From Fidelibacterota bacterium (GTDB lineage: Bacteria > Fidelibacterota > Fidelibacteria > Fidelibacterales > Fidelibacteraceae), in NCBI GenBank assembly GCA_018400915.1, contig JAGYLW010000002.1, positions 1 to 52,422 on the forward strand: a stretch of 52,422 nucleotides of DNA, given 5' to 3'. The notes beneath the pieces were generated by a model. The model saw only the letters and a program-made list of their open reading frames with translations. It made no database searches and was not told the origin of the DNA. The translations under genes and the position numbers were made by a program. Shown one piece after another: positions 8,447-17,532 of the stretch. How positions within the stretch are numbered: position 1 is the stretch's first letter; the number at the start of each line of letters is the position of its first letter.

Positions 8447-8494
8447 TCAACAAATTAACAAATTAACGAATCAACGACTCAACATTTCAACGCT
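8447..8494. repeat. 8-bp tandem repeat array, TYAACNNN x6
   Basis: Six units: core TCAAC or TTAAC plus three variable bases (AAA, AAA, GAA, GAC, ATT, GCT). The period and the 5+3 structure match the GAAGC arrays at the left of the window but the core differs. It lies 70 bp before serS, within a 289-bp spacer that is otherwise hairpins. Confidence 0.8.
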
Positions 8495-8566
8495 TCCCCT
8501 ATGTAAATTTTTTTATGGGTATTTCTGCTTAGTCTTTGTATTTTTCACCGATAAAGGAAGGAGCCT

Positions 8567-9832
8567 ATGCTGGACATTAAAAAAATACGTGAACATCCCG
8601 ATGCGGTCCGGAAAGGGATCGCGGACAAGCAGTTGAACATTGATATTGACGCTATTCGGATCCTGGACGACGAACGCCGGAACCTGAGCAAGGAAACCGA
8701 CGACATGAAACATCGCCGGAATACCGTCAGCAAGGCCATCAGCGCCAAAAAGCGCAACAGGGAGAACGCGGACCCCGAAATACGGGACATGCAGGAACTC
8801 AGCACGAAGATCAAGGAGAACGATGCGCGGCTGGCAAGTATTCAGGAGGACCTCAGTACCCGGCTCCTGGCGGTCCCGAACTGTCCCGCTCCCGAAGTTC
8901 CCGTCGGCAAAAATGAGCAGGATAACGTGGAGGTATCCTCCTGGGGAAAGATCCCAGAATTTGCTTTTAAAATAAAAGATCATCTTGATATCGCGGAAAA
9001 CCTGGGCATGCTCGATATGAAGCGCGGCGCAAAGATCGCCGGCAGCGGATTCCCGCTTTATACCGGATGGGGCGCCCGACTGGAACGGGCCCTGATCAAT
9101 TTCATGCTGGACCTCCATATTACCGAACACGGCTATACGGAGATCTTCCCGCCTTTTCTCGTGCATTCGGATTCGGCTACGGGAACGGGCCAGCTGCCGA
9201 AACTGGCGGAAGACATGTATTATCTCAGGGAGGATGACCTCTGGCTGATCCCCACGGCGGAGGTGCCGGTCACCAACATGCACCGCGAAGAGATCCTTTC
9301 CGCAAAGGACCTTCCCCTTAAATATGTCGCTTTTTCCGGCTGTTTCCGCCGGGAAGCGGGATCCTACGGCAAAGACACCCGGGGACTGCAGCGCCTGCAC
9401 CAGTTCAACAAGGTGGAGATGGTGCAGTTCACGCATCCGGACGATTCCTGCCGGTGCTGGGAAGCACTGACCGGCCATGCGGAACAGGTCCTGCGGAAGC
9501 TGGAACTTCCCTACCGCATCCTGGAATTATGTACGGGAGACCTGAGTTTTGCCGCCGCCCGCTGCCGGGATATCGAGCTGTGGGCGCCCGGAAGCGGAAA
9601 ATGGCTTGAGGTCTCTTCCTGCAGCAACTTTGAAGATTTTCAGGCGCGGCGCGCCGGCATCCGCTTTAAAGACGACAAAGGCGTCCGTTATGCGCATACC
9701 ATCAACGGTTCCGGTGTGGCGACCCCGCGGCTGATGATCGCCCTTATTGAAAATTACCAGCAGGAAGACGGCAGCCTGGCCGTTCCCGCTGCGCTGCGGA
9801 ACTATCTCGGAACCGACCGCATTGAAGCGTAA
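8567..9832 (+). CDS. serS: Seryl-tRNA synthetase
   Basis: A 421-residue class II aminoacyl-tRNA synthetase that charges tRNA-Ser in the cytoplasm. The N-terminal tRNA-binding coiled-coil arm (about 1-105) begins MLDIKKIREHPDAVRKGIAD, typical of SerS. The catalytic domain carries motif 2 (FRREAGSYGKDTRG, with the following QFNKVEM) and motif 3 (NGSGVATPRLMIALIENYQ), plus the serine-binding TAEVPVTN region. Length matches the bacterial enzyme. A strong GGAAGGAG site precedes ATG. plsC follows after 2 bp. Confidence 0.97.
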   Translation: MLDIKKIREHPDAVRKGIADKQLNIDIDAIRILDDERRNLSKETDDMKHRRNTVSKAISAKKRNRENADPEIRDMQELSTKIKENDARLASIQEDLSTRLLAVPNCPAPEVPVGKNEQDNVEVSSWGKIPEFAFKIKDHLDIAENLGMLDMKRGAKIAGSGFPLYTGWGARLERALINFMLDLHITEHGYTEIFPPFLVHSDSATGTGQLPKLAEDMYYLREDDLWLIPTAEVPVTNMHREEILSAKDLPLKYVAFSGCFRREAGSYGKDTRGLQRLHQFNKVEMVQFTHPDDSCRCWEALTGHAEQVLRKLELPYRILELCTGDLSFAAARCRDIELWAPGSGKWLEVSSCSNFEDFQARRAGIRFKDDKGVRYAHTINGSGVATPRLMIALIENYQQEDGSLAVPAALRNYLGTDRIEA

Positions 9833-9834
9833 CT

Positions 9835-10584
9835 ATGCTGAAAAAGGTCCTGAGAAATATTTACATTTATCTCCATGTCTATCTCGGAAATGTTTTTCTG
9901 GGCGGGCTGTTGATCCTTTGCTCCTTTTTTATCCGGCGCATATCCTTTTACAACCGTATGATCTCCGCCTGGGGGAAATGGGCCCTCCTGGCACTGCCGG
10001 GAACGGTCCGGGTCAGGGGGCTTGAGAACATCGAGGCCGGAAGGTCCTATGTGATCATCGCAAACCATGAAAGTTCGGTCGACATTTTTCTCCTGCTGGG
10101 AAAGATCCCCGTCCCGATGCGCATGATGGCAAAAGAGGAGCTGAAAAAGACCTTTATTCTCGGCATGGCCATGCAGCGCTCCGGCTTTATTTTTGTCGAC
10201 AACAAGAACCGGGGACGCTCCATCGAACATCTCAACCGGAGTTTCGGGCAGCTGAAAAAAGAGGGCTTGTCCTTAATGGTCTTTCCGGAAGGGAGCCGGT
10301 ACAAGAACGAAATGCTGTCCCCTTTCCGGCTCGGCGCCTTTGTGATGGCCATTCAGAACGATCTCCCGATCCTGCCCGTCGTCCTCAAAGGACCGCGCAA
10401 AATGCTGCCCCCGCACAAAAGACTGTTCACAAAGACCGATATCGACATCGATGTGCTTCCTCCCGTAGATACCGCTTCTTATACTTACGAAGACCGCAGG
10501 GAGCTTATGCACAAATGCCGCAACATGATCCGTGATCATTTAAAGGAAATGCACGCGGCGGACGGCCGCACGGAATATCCATGA
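9835..10584 (+). CDS. plsC: 1-acyl-sn-glycerol-3-phosphate acyltransferase
   Basis: A 249-residue membrane-associated acyltransferase that makes phosphatidic acid from lysophosphatidic acid. The HX4D catalytic motif NHESSVD (His 78, Asp 83), the FVDNKNRG block (about 120-127) and FPEGSR (150-155) are the standard motifs I, II and III in order. A hydrophobic segment spans about 10-35. It begins 2 bp after serS and overlaps lspA by 4 bp, so serS-plsC-lspA-rluD look co-transcribed. Confidence 0.92.
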   Translation: MLKKVLRNIYIYLHVYLGNVFLGGLLILCSFFIRRISFYNRMISAWGKWALLALPGTVRVRGLENIEAGRSYVIIANHESSVDIFLLLGKIPVPMRMMAKEELKKTFILGMAMQRSGFIFVDNKNRGRSIEHLNRSFGQLKKEGLSLMVFPEGSRYKNEMLSPFRLGAFVMAIQNDLPILPVVLKGPRKMLPPHKRLFTKTDIDIDVLPPVDTASYTYEDRRELMHKCRNMIRDHLKEMHAADGRTEYP

Positions 10585-11120
10585 ACAAAAACCGGAAAAT
10601 CTTCTGGCTGATCCTCTGCCTGGTCCTCTTCTCCGGAATGGTGGGGCTTGACCAGTGGAGCAAACACCACATCCGCAATATCATGCCGATGGACAATTAT
10701 TACGCATGGGATGATATCTCCGTATCCGGGGACTGGCTGACCTTCACGCATGCGGAAAACACGGGAGTGGCTTTCAGTATCTCCGTCCCCCTTCTAAAAT
10801 ACATCTCCATTTTCGCCCTGCTTTTCATTCTTTTCTTTTTTTACCGTATCATCCGGGAAAATCCCGGCAAATGGATCAATTTCATTGCCTTCACACTGAT
10901 ACTCGCCGGAGCGGTCGGAAATTTTATCGACCGTTTCACACGGGGGCAGGTAACGGACTTCGTCAAGGTTGATCTCGGCTTCTGGCCCTTTAATCCCTTT
11001 GCCATTTTCAATGTCGCCGATGCCTGCATCACCGTGGGGGTTTTCCTGTACCTGATCTTTACGGTCGCCGAAGAGATCCGGGCAAAACGCAGTCAGAAAA
11101 AATCTGAAAAAATCCAATGA
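10581..11120 (+). CDS. lspA: Signal peptidase II (prolipoprotein signal peptidase)
   Basis: A 179-residue inner-membrane aspartyl protease that removes signal peptides from lipidated prolipoproteins. All hallmark motifs are present: VGLDQWSKHHI (near 21), ENTGVAFSI (near 59), GNFIDRFTRGQVTDFV with catalytic Asp 117, and FNVADACIT with catalytic Asp 147. Four membrane segments are visible, the last at about 140-168. Starts inside the plsC stop (ATGA). Several lipoproteins in this window are potential substrates. Confidence 0.96.
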   Translation: MNKNRKIFWLILCLVLFSGMVGLDQWSKHHIRNIMPMDNYYAWDDISVSGDWLTFTHAENTGVAFSISVPLLKYISIFALLFILFFFYRIIRENPGKWINFIAFTLILAGAVGNFIDRFTRGQVTDFVKVDLGFWPFNPFAIFNVADACITVGVFLYLIFTVAEEIRAKRSQKKSEKIQ

Positions 11121-12133
11121 CCGAAACACTTTTCACGGAAACGGACCATTACGATACGTACTGTATTGCGGTTCGCGACGCACAAAAGCCCACCCGTATC
11201 GACACCTTTATCACGGAATCCGTCAGGGACATCTCGCGCAGCAAAGTGAAACAGCTTATTGAACGCAATTTGATCTCTGTAAACGGAAGTCCGGAGGTAA
11301 AACCCTCCTATAAGGTAACCCCCAAAGATATGATCACGGTCAGGGTTCCCCGTTTCATCCCCCTGGAAGTGGAGGCGGAGAACATTCCCCTGGACGTGAT
11401 CTATGAAGACGATGACCTGATCGTGATCAACAAGCCGCCCGGGCTGGTAGTGCATCCGGCGGTCGGGAATCGTACGGGCACGCTGGTCAATGCCCTTGCG
11501 CACCGCTGTACGACCCTTTCGAATACGGGCGGCGAATACCGTCCCGGCATCGTTCACCGTCTGGACAAGGACACTTCCGGAGCGATCATTGCGGCGAAGA
11601 ACAATATCGTGCATACCCGGATGGCGCATAAGTTCGAGTACCGGAAGATACGGAAATTCTATGTTGCCCTGGCCTGGGGAGATATCAGGGAAAAGTCCGG
11701 CCGGATCGTGAAATATATCGGCCGGCACAAAAACGACAGGCAGAAATATGCGGCTTACACTGATGGAACGAAAGGAAAATCGGCGGAAACACGTTTTGAG
11801 GTACTGGAGTCCTTCGGCTTCGTGACACTGCTCCGGGTGCAGATCATGACCGGACGAACCCATCAGATCCGGGTACATCTGAGCGACGCGGGACATCCGG
11901 TGTTCGGGGACCTTATGTACGGCGGACGGACGCAGAAACTCGGAGGACTTCCGCCGCATTACCGGAAGCAGGCCGTTCATCTTCTTGATATGATCAAACG
12001 CCAGGCGCTGCATTGTTCGGAGATGCATTTCACGCATCCGGTCTCCGGAGACGATATCTGCATAAGCGCACCGCTTCCGGAAGACATGGATAAAGCACTG
12101 AATTTTCTTCGGAAAAACGCGGAGAATTCGTAA
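11117..12133 (+). CDS. rluD: RluD-family large-subunit pseudouridine synthase
   Basis: A 338-residue RNA-modifying enzyme that isomerises uridine to pseudouridine, most likely in 23S rRNA. An S4 RNA-binding domain occupies about 27-75 (RIDTFITES through VNGSPEVKPSYKV). The catalytic domain carries PGIVHRLDKDTSG with catalytic Asp 150 and the later GRTHQIRVHL motif. It overlaps lspA by ATGA, the common lspA-rluD arrangement. RluD is the most likely paralogue but site specificity is not readable. Confidence 0.9.
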   Translation: MTETLFTETDHYDTYCIAVRDAQKPTRIDTFITESVRDISRSKVKQLIERNLISVNGSPEVKPSYKVTPKDMITVRVPRFIPLEVEAENIPLDVIYEDDDLIVINKPPGLVVHPAVGNRTGTLVNALAHRCTTLSNTGGEYRPGIVHRLDKDTSGAIIAAKNNIVHTRMAHKFEYRKIRKFYVALAWGDIREKSGRIVKYIGRHKNDRQKYAAYTDGTKGKSAETRFEVLESFGFVTLLRVQIMTGRTHQIRVHLSDAGHPVFGDLMYGGRTQKLGGLPPHYRKQAVHLLDMIKRQALHCSEMHFTHPVSGDDICISAPLPEDMDKALNFLRKNAENS

Positions 12134-12175
12134 TATAGCACGATGCCGGACCCTTTCCGGCGGGGGACCTGAGAT

Positions 12176-13102
12176 ATGGACTTTTCAGATACGATCCGGG
12201 ATTTTCTGGATTACGAACACTCCGTACGCGCGTATTCGGCGCACACGCTTGACGCCTACTTCCGTGACCTGTGGCAGTTTTATCTTTTCTGCCGCGATTA
12301 TTACCAGCGGAATGATGTCCGGCTGCAGGATGTGGACAAGGTCAGCATACGGCATTTTCTCGGCATGCTGACGGAACAGGGGTATGCCCCGCGTTCCGCG
12401 GCGCGGAAACTTGCCGCACTGAAATCTTTTTTCCGTTACGCCCTGCAGCAGAAATTCATCACGAAAAATCCCGCTTACGCGATCAGATCGCCGAAGGTCC
12501 CGCGGACCCTCCCCTCCGTGTTGAGCAAGGAACAGACCGGAAAGCTGTTCCGTCTTTTCGAGGTAAAGGATTTTGTCACGGCAAGGGATTCGGCGATCAT
12601 TGAACTTTTTTACGATTGCGGCATTCGATTAAGTGAACTGCTGAACCTGCGGCTGAAGGATGTACAGTTCCGGAGAATGCTGATCTCGGTGATCGGCAAA
12701 GGCGACAAACAGCGGATACTGCCCCTGGGAGAAAGCAGCCGCCGGGCACTTGAAAAATATCTGGACTACTATGAAAATGATTTCGGAAAACCTTCCCGTG
12801 AAGATCCGCTTTTCATTTCCCGGCAGGGAAAAGCGATCTCCGTACGAAACGTGCGCCTGCGCGTTGAAAAATACCTGCGGCAGGTTTCCGACGGCGCCAA
12901 AAAGAACAGCCCGCATGTACTGCGGCACAGTTTCGCGACCCACATGCTGGATGAAGGGGCGGACCTGGAGTCGGTACGCATGATACTCGGACACGAAAGC
13001 CTGTCAACGACCCAGATATATACGCACGTTGAAATGGGACGCCTGAAGAGCACCTACGCCAGGGCGCATCCGCGTGCCGGCAAACAGGAAGATGAGCATT
13101 AA
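12176..13102 (+). CDS. Tyrosine recombinase XerC/XerD
   Basis: A 308-residue site-specific recombinase of the size of chromosomal Xer proteins, which resolve chromosome dimers at dif. N-terminal SAM-like core-binding domain (about 1-95), then the catalytic domain with the complete set Arg 151 (CGIRLSELL), Lys 175 (GKGDKQR), His 247 and Arg 250 (HVLRHSFATHML), His 273 (LGHESLS) and nucleophile Tyr 282 (IYTHV). The 42-bp gap after rluD and the housekeeping surroundings suggest Xer rather than an integrase; no element ends or att-like repeats were seen. Confidence 0.9.
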   Translation: MDFSDTIRDFLDYEHSVRAYSAHTLDAYFRDLWQFYLFCRDYYQRNDVRLQDVDKVSIRHFLGMLTEQGYAPRSAARKLAALKSFFRYALQQKFITKNPAYAIRSPKVPRTLPSVLSKEQTGKLFRLFEVKDFVTARDSAIIELFYDCGIRLSELLNLRLKDVQFRRMLISVIGKGDKQRILPLGESSRRALEKYLDYYENDFGKPSREDPLFISRQGKAISVRNVRLRVEKYLRQVSDGAKKNSPHVLRHSFATHMLDEGADLESVRMILGHESLSTTQIYTHVEMGRLKSTYARAHPRAGKQEDEH

Positions 13103-13113
13103 TTTTTTTCGTA

Positions 13114-13142
13114 TTGAAACAATACCGTTGTATATTTATCTA
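13114..13142 (+). promoter_or_regulatory. Candidate sigma-70 promoter for hpf-hprK
   Basis: TTGAAA (13114-13119), a 17-bp spacer and TATCTA (13137-13142) lie 34 bp before the hpf start codon; AAAGGAG is in the leader. Confidence 0.45.
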
Positions 13143-13176
13143 TGACCATCCAACAAAAGAAACAAAGGAGAAAGCT

Positions 13177-13470
13177 ATGAAAGTTTTAATCACGGCAAGA
13201 CATTTTAGTATCTCCGAAGAAACCCGGGAATACGCCGGTCAGGAAGTTCGCAGGCTTGAAAAGGTCTTTGACCGGCTGGTTTCCGTTCATGTCATACTTG
13301 AAAAGATCAAGGACTATATATATCAGACCGAACTTGTTGTGAAGGTGCCGCTGAAAGTGCTTACCATCCACGAACGGGATGAAGAACTGACAAAATCCAT
13401 CGATCTTGCTGTGGATAAAATGATGCGTCAATTAAAAAAATATAAAGAACAGTTAAGGGCCCACCCATGA
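13177..13470 (+). CDS. hpf: Ribosome hibernation-promoting factor, short form
   Basis: A 97-residue member of the HPF/RaiA family (sigma-54 modulation protein), which binds the small subunit between A and P sites and silences ribosomes in stationary phase. It has the single beta-alpha-beta-beta-beta-alpha domain with no long C-terminal dimerisation domain. The start MKVLITARHFSISEETREY is set by AAAGGAG 6 bases upstream; the longer frame from 13114 has no such site. It overlaps hprK by ATGA. Confidence 0.92.
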   Translation: MKVLITARHFSISEETREYAGQEVRRLEKVFDRLVSVHVILEKIKDYIYQTELVVKVPLKVLTIHERDEELTKSIDLAVDKMMRQLKKYKEQLRAHP

Positions 13471-14441
13471 AAAAACTCACCATCAACGAACTCATCTCCG
13501 AAACAGAGAAAAAACTGCAGCTGGAACACATCAACCCCGGGGTCGGAGGGGATGTCCTCATCCGCTCCTCTGCGCTCAATATCCCGGGACTGGAGCTGAC
13601 CGGATTCTGGGAGGATTTCCCCAAACACAAGCTTCAGGTCTTCAGCAAAAAGGAGATGCAGTTCATCTCCACCCTCTCTCCTTCCGCCATGGAAAATCTT
13701 TTCCGGAAGATGTTCTCGTACAAGGTCCCGGGGGTGATCTTCGTGGATACGCCGAATATCCAGCCGATCATCATTGAGCTGGCATGCGAAGCAGGCGTCC
13801 CGCTTCTGAGGACACGGATCAATATCATGCAGTTCCTGCAGGATGCCGGAACATACCTGTACAAAAAATTCGCCCCCACCACCATTATACACGGCGGACT
13901 GGTCGATGTCTATGGGGTTGGAATATTGCTCACCGGGAAAAGCGGGATCGGGAAGAGCGAGATCGCCCTGGAGATCGTGGACCGCGGTCACCGGCTTGTG
14001 GCCGACGACGTCGTGGACATTCAGCGTACCGCGAAGAACGTACTGATCGGGAAACCCGAAAAGCTTCTGCAGGATACCATCGAGGTCCGGGCTCTCGGGA
14101 TCGTCAATATCCGTAAAATGTTCGGCGCCAGGGCCGTGCGCGTACAAAAACGTGTGGAACTGATGATAGAACTGCTCTACTGGGATCCCGAAGTCGCTTA
14201 TGAACGCTTCGGGCTCAACGAAAACTATACGAATATTCTCGGTGTGGATATCCCGCATATCCGCCTGCCCATAAACCCCGGGAAGAACATCTCCGTCATT
14301 GTCGAGACCATCGCGCTGAACTATCTGCTGAAGATCACCGGGGAAGATCCCGCCAAGGAGATGCAGGAAAAGCTTCTCAAAGAACTTAAACAGAAGTCGA
14401 TCAATCTCAATGAGGACATCATTGAGAATGATACGGAGTGA
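13467..14441 (+). CDS. hprK: HPr kinase/phosphorylase
   Basis: A 324-residue bifunctional enzyme that phosphorylates and dephosphorylates the regulatory serine of HPr. The N-terminal domain (about 1-128) precedes the kinase domain with His 142 (IHGGLVDVYG), the P-loop GKSGIGKSE (157-165), DRGHRLVADD and the family signature VRALGIVNIRKMFG (about 208-221). The length is usual. It is coupled to hpf by a 4-bp overlap. No HPr or PTS gene is present here, so a signalling role in carbon or nitrogen control is inferred. It ends 2 bp from a convergent gene, with no terminator between. Confidence 0.95.
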   Translation: MKKLTINELISETEKKLQLEHINPGVGGDVLIRSSALNIPGLELTGFWEDFPKHKLQVFSKKEMQFISTLSPSAMENLFRKMFSYKVPGVIFVDTPNIQPIIIELACEAGVPLLRTRINIMQFLQDAGTYLYKKFAPTTIIHGGLVDVYGVGILLTGKSGIGKSEIALEIVDRGHRLVADDVVDIQRTAKNVLIGKPEKLLQDTIEVRALGIVNIRKMFGARAVRVQKRVELMIELLYWDPEVAYERFGLNENYTNILGVDIPHIRLPINPGKNISVIVETIALNYLLKITGEDPAKEMQEKLLKELKQKSINLNEDIIENDTE

Positions 14442-14443
14442 AT

Positions 14444-15406
14444 TTACTCAACGGCAGGGATGTCATCCTCCGGAAGGGGGCCAAGGTCCGAAGCGGCAAT
14501 ATTGTCCAGGACCTGCTGTTCCGTCTTTGCTCCGGGGATCGCCACATGAGTGGCGGGATGGGAGATGCAGAAACGCAACGCGAGCTGCGCCTTGGTCTGG
14601 CCGGGATATTTTTCATACAGCGGCCGCATTTTTTCCAGTTGCTGCAGATATTTTTCCAGTTTGTCCGGCGACAGGTTCATACTGCGGTGATCCTCTTCCT
14701 CAAAGCGCGTGTGCCTGTCGAATTTTCCCGTCAGAAAACCAAAAAGCAGCGGAATGCGCACGATCACCCCGATCCCGTACTCCTGTGACTTTTTGAACAA
14801 CACGTTTTCCGCTTCCCGCTCCAGCAGATTATACCGTACCTGGATCACGTCAAGAAGATCGCGGTGTTCGTCAAGCAAAAAGGCCTGGTTCGTCTCCTGA
14901 AAAGACTGCACGCTCCAGCCGGCATGTCTGATCTTGCCGTCCTGCTTCAGTTTTTCCAGCGCCCTCCAGGGATCGTCGCGCCGCAGCTTTTCCGTATCGG
15001 GACTGTGCAGCTGGAGAATGTCCAGAGCTTCGACGTTCAGGCGCTTCAGGCTTTTTTCCGCTGCGGAGATGATGTAATCGTAGTCCGCATTCTGCTTGAT
15101 CGGGCCGTAGCCCTTATCGTCCTCCTTCGCGGTATTGTAGAAATCGTTCCCGGCCTTTGTCGCGACCACGATCTTGTCCTTCACGCCCTTTTCTTCGAGC
15201 ACCTCGCGGACAAGTTCCTCCGAATGCCCGAAACCGTAAACATCGGCGGTATCGATAAAGGTCACGCCGTTCTCGATAGCTTTCCTCAGGGCGTTCCTCG
15301 ACACCTCATCATCGGTTTTCCCCCAGTTCATTCCTCCGATGGCCCAGGCGCCGAAACCGATCGTGGAGACCCGCGGGCCGCGTTTTCCCAGTGTTGTGTA
15401 CCGCAT
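14444..15406 (-). CDS. Aldo/keto reductase
   Basis: A 320-residue NAD(P)H-dependent oxidoreductase with a TIM-barrel fold. The catalytic tetrad region is visible: IDTADVYGFGHSE (Asp 52 or 55, Tyr 57), VVATKAG with the catalytic Lys near 84, and LQLHSPD for His. The NADP-binding C-terminal block reads THVAIPGAKTEQQV near 290. It belongs to the YajO/YakC-like group acting on aldehydes or sugars; the substrate is unknown. AGAGGAG precedes ATG. It stands 141 bp downstream of the S9 peptidase gene and is probably separately transcribed. Confidence 0.88.
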   Translation of the reverse strand: MRYTTLGKRGPRVSTIGFGAWAIGGMNWGKTDDEVSRNALRKAIENGVTFIDTADVYGFGHSEELVREVLEEKGVKDKIVVATKAGNDFYNTAKEDDKGYGPIKQNADYDYIISAAEKSLKRLNVEALDILQLHSPDTEKLRRDDPWRALEKLKQDGKIRHAGWSVQSFQETNQAFLLDEHRDLLDVIQVRYNLLEREAENVLFKKSQEYGIGVIVRIPLLFGFLTGKFDRHTRFEEEDHRSMNLSPDKLEKYLQQLEKMRPLYEKYPGQTKAQLALRFCISHPATHVAIPGAKTEQQVLDNIAASDLGPLPEDDIPAVE

Positions 15407-15547
15407 GATATTCTCCTCTTTTTATTTATTTATATCTTGAATAAACGCTCTTGTTCCCATGGCCGCGTTGCTCAGGTCGCTGCGTCATGCATTATCGCCT
15501 TTCCGGCAAGCTTTTCCTGCGCTCGCTGTCTGATCCTCCCCTCCGGC

Positions 15548-17521
15548 TTACTGCTTTGCGTTGAACCATTCCGTGATCAGCTCCAGACGCCGGATCCGCC
15601 GGTCGGGACGCCCGCCGCGGCTCAGGCCGTGCGAGGATTCCGGGAAGCGGACCAGCCGCACATCGCGGCCCATGTATTTTAAGGGGGCGTAGAGCCGTTC
15701 CGCCTGTTCCATGGGGCAGCGGAGATCCTTCTCGGAATGGATGAGCATCAGCGGGGTCCTGATATTCTCCAGATAGTTCAGCGGCGACCATTCCGCATAT
15801 TTTTCAGGCTTCTCCCAGGGCAATGCCTTGAATTCGTTGATGAGGTCCCAGCCGATATCCGAGGTGCCGAAAAAAGTCCCGAGATCACTGATGGAACGCT
15901 GGGCCACCGCCGCCCGGAAACGGTCTGTCTGTGAAACGATCCAGTTGGTCATGTAACCGCCGTAACTGCCGCCGGTAACATAAAGACGTTCCTCATCAAT
16001 ATAGGGCCTTCCGGCCATCTCGTCCGTCACGGCCATCAGGTCATCGAAAGCGGGCTGGCCCCATTTCCCGGTAATGGCATCGGCAAATGTCTTCCCGTAT
16101 CCCTGGCTTCCGCGGGGATTGGAATACACGACCACAAACCCCTTCGCGGCGAACACATGCATTTCGTGAAACCAGGTATATCCGTACTGGGTGCGCGGGC
16201 CGCCGTGGATATTCAGGATCAGCGGATAGGTCTTTGTTTCATCGAATCCGGGCGGGAATTGTATCCACGCGGGGATCGCGGCATCGTTCGCCTTGACGGT
16301 GATCTTTTCCGGCAAACGGAAGCGGACATCCTCCAGATATTTGTCATTGGCGAAGCTCATGCGCACCAGGCGCTTTGCATCCTGCAGGTCCAGAAGCCAG
16401 ATCTCATCGGGGCGTTCCGCCTGGGCGAGATGCAGGGCCAGCTGTTTTCCGCCTGCGGAAGCGGAATAGGAGATCACGCATTCGGGACCTTCAAGGATAT
16501 GTCCGATGTCTCCGGATACGAGGTCCAGGGAGTACAGGGGGTTCGAGCCCTCCGAACTTACCGTGAAGAGCATTTTTCCTTCCGATATCACCGGCTCCTG
16601 AGGAACAAAGGAGGGCGTAATATCCCCCAGGGTCAGCATGTCCGTCGTGCGGTCCAGTTTTTCTGTCAGATTTTTCAGGTCGCCGGTTTCAAGGTCCAGG
16701 GCATGAATATCCATGTTCTCCGCACCCCAGCTGTGATGCGGATGAAAATGCCCGCTGAAATACAGGACTTTCCCGTCCGGTGAAAAATGCAGAAAGCCCA
16801 CAGGTCCCGCAGGTTTGTCCAGTTTGGACACCCTTTTGTCACTGAGACGAAGTAAAAAGATGTCCTCTTCCTCCATGTGAAGCTCCGGGCGGGCTTTGTC
16901 CACCGTCGTATAGGCGAGATACTTTCCGTCCGGGCTCCAGCTGAAATTTCCGATATCGAAAGCGGCGTCGCTGATCTTTTTCATCTTCCCGCCCGATGCT
17001 TTCAGCAGATATAGCTGAGCAGGGTCCTCGTCAATGAAGCCGTGGCCGTCAAGGCGGTAGAAGAGATCGTCGATCTCCCGGCAGACGGGCTCCCGGGGTT
17101 TATCCTTCTCATAGGGAATATGCTCCCGCTTCCTTGCAAAAAGCACTGCCAGGTGCTTGCCGTCCGGTGCGAATTTCATGTGCTTCAGCTCCCCTTTGGG
17201 CAAATCGCATGCCTCGCCGGATTCACCGCCGTGCATGCTGATCGTGCGCAGGGAAGGGATCCCGTCCTTTACGCGGAGGAAGAACAGATGACGGCCGTCG
17301 GGACTGATGCGCGGCATGCTGTCCTGATGTTTTCCGCAGACCGTGAAATCCGTGTCCGTTTTGCTCTGAACATGGATGCAGTGCAGGTTGGAATAATAGC
17401 ATTTGTCTTTTTTGTCAGCGTGTTTCCTTACATAAACGATCTTGTCCCCTTTGGGGGTGATCTGCGGAGAAGCAACAAAATGCAGGCGGTAAATATCCTC
17501 GCTTCTGACAGTTTTTTTCAT
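15548..17521 (-). CDS. S9 family peptidase (acylaminoacyl-peptidase / DPP type)
   Basis: A 657-residue serine peptidase without an obvious signal peptide. An N-terminal beta-propeller (about 10-390) carries repeated SPDGKYLAY-like blades, as in TolB/WD40-like propellers of S9C. The hydrolase domain has GGSYGGYMTNW with Ser 519, HSEKDLRCP with Asp 599 and FPESSHGLS with His 631. The family releases N-blocked amino acids or dipeptides from short peptides. AAAGGAG lies 6 bases before ATG. It begins 11 bp after mntP. Confidence 0.92.
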   Translation of the reverse strand: MKKTVRSEDIYRLHFVASPQITPKGDKIVYVRKHADKKDKCYYSNLHCIHVQSKTDTDFTVCGKHQDSMPRISPDGRHLFFLRVKDGIPSLRTISMHGGESGEACDLPKGELKHMKFAPDGKHLAVLFARKREHIPYEKDKPREPVCREIDDLFYRLDGHGFIDEDPAQLYLLKASGGKMKKISDAAFDIGNFSWSPDGKYLAYTTVDKARPELHMEEEDIFLLRLSDKRVSKLDKPAGPVGFLHFSPDGKVLYFSGHFHPHHSWGAENMDIHALDLETGDLKNLTEKLDRTTDMLTLGDITPSFVPQEPVISEGKMLFTVSSEGSNPLYSLDLVSGDIGHILEGPECVISYSASAGGKQLALHLAQAERPDEIWLLDLQDAKRLVRMSFANDKYLEDVRFRLPEKITVKANDAAIPAWIQFPPGFDETKTYPLILNIHGGPRTQYGYTWFHEMHVFAAKGFVVVYSNPRGSQGYGKTFADAITGKWGQPAFDDLMAVTDEMAGRPYIDEERLYVTGGSYGGYMTNWIVSQTDRFRAAVAQRSISDLGTFFGTSDIGWDLINEFKALPWEKPEKYAEWSPLNYLENIRTPLMLIHSEKDLRCPMEQAERLYAPLKYMGRDVRLVRFPESSHGLSRGGRPDRRIRRLELITEWFNAKQ

Positions 17522-17532
17522 GATCGACTCCT

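Noticed and set aside
8417-8566. Possible T-box leader for serS
   Set aside because: No T-box sequence, specifier loop or antiterminator was found; the region is explained by repeats and hairpins, and T-boxes are rare outside Gram-positives.
12176-13102. Tyrosine recombinase as an integrase of a mobile element
   Set aside because: Size and neighbours fit chromosomal XerC/D; no att-like repeats, no cargo and no nearby tRNA.
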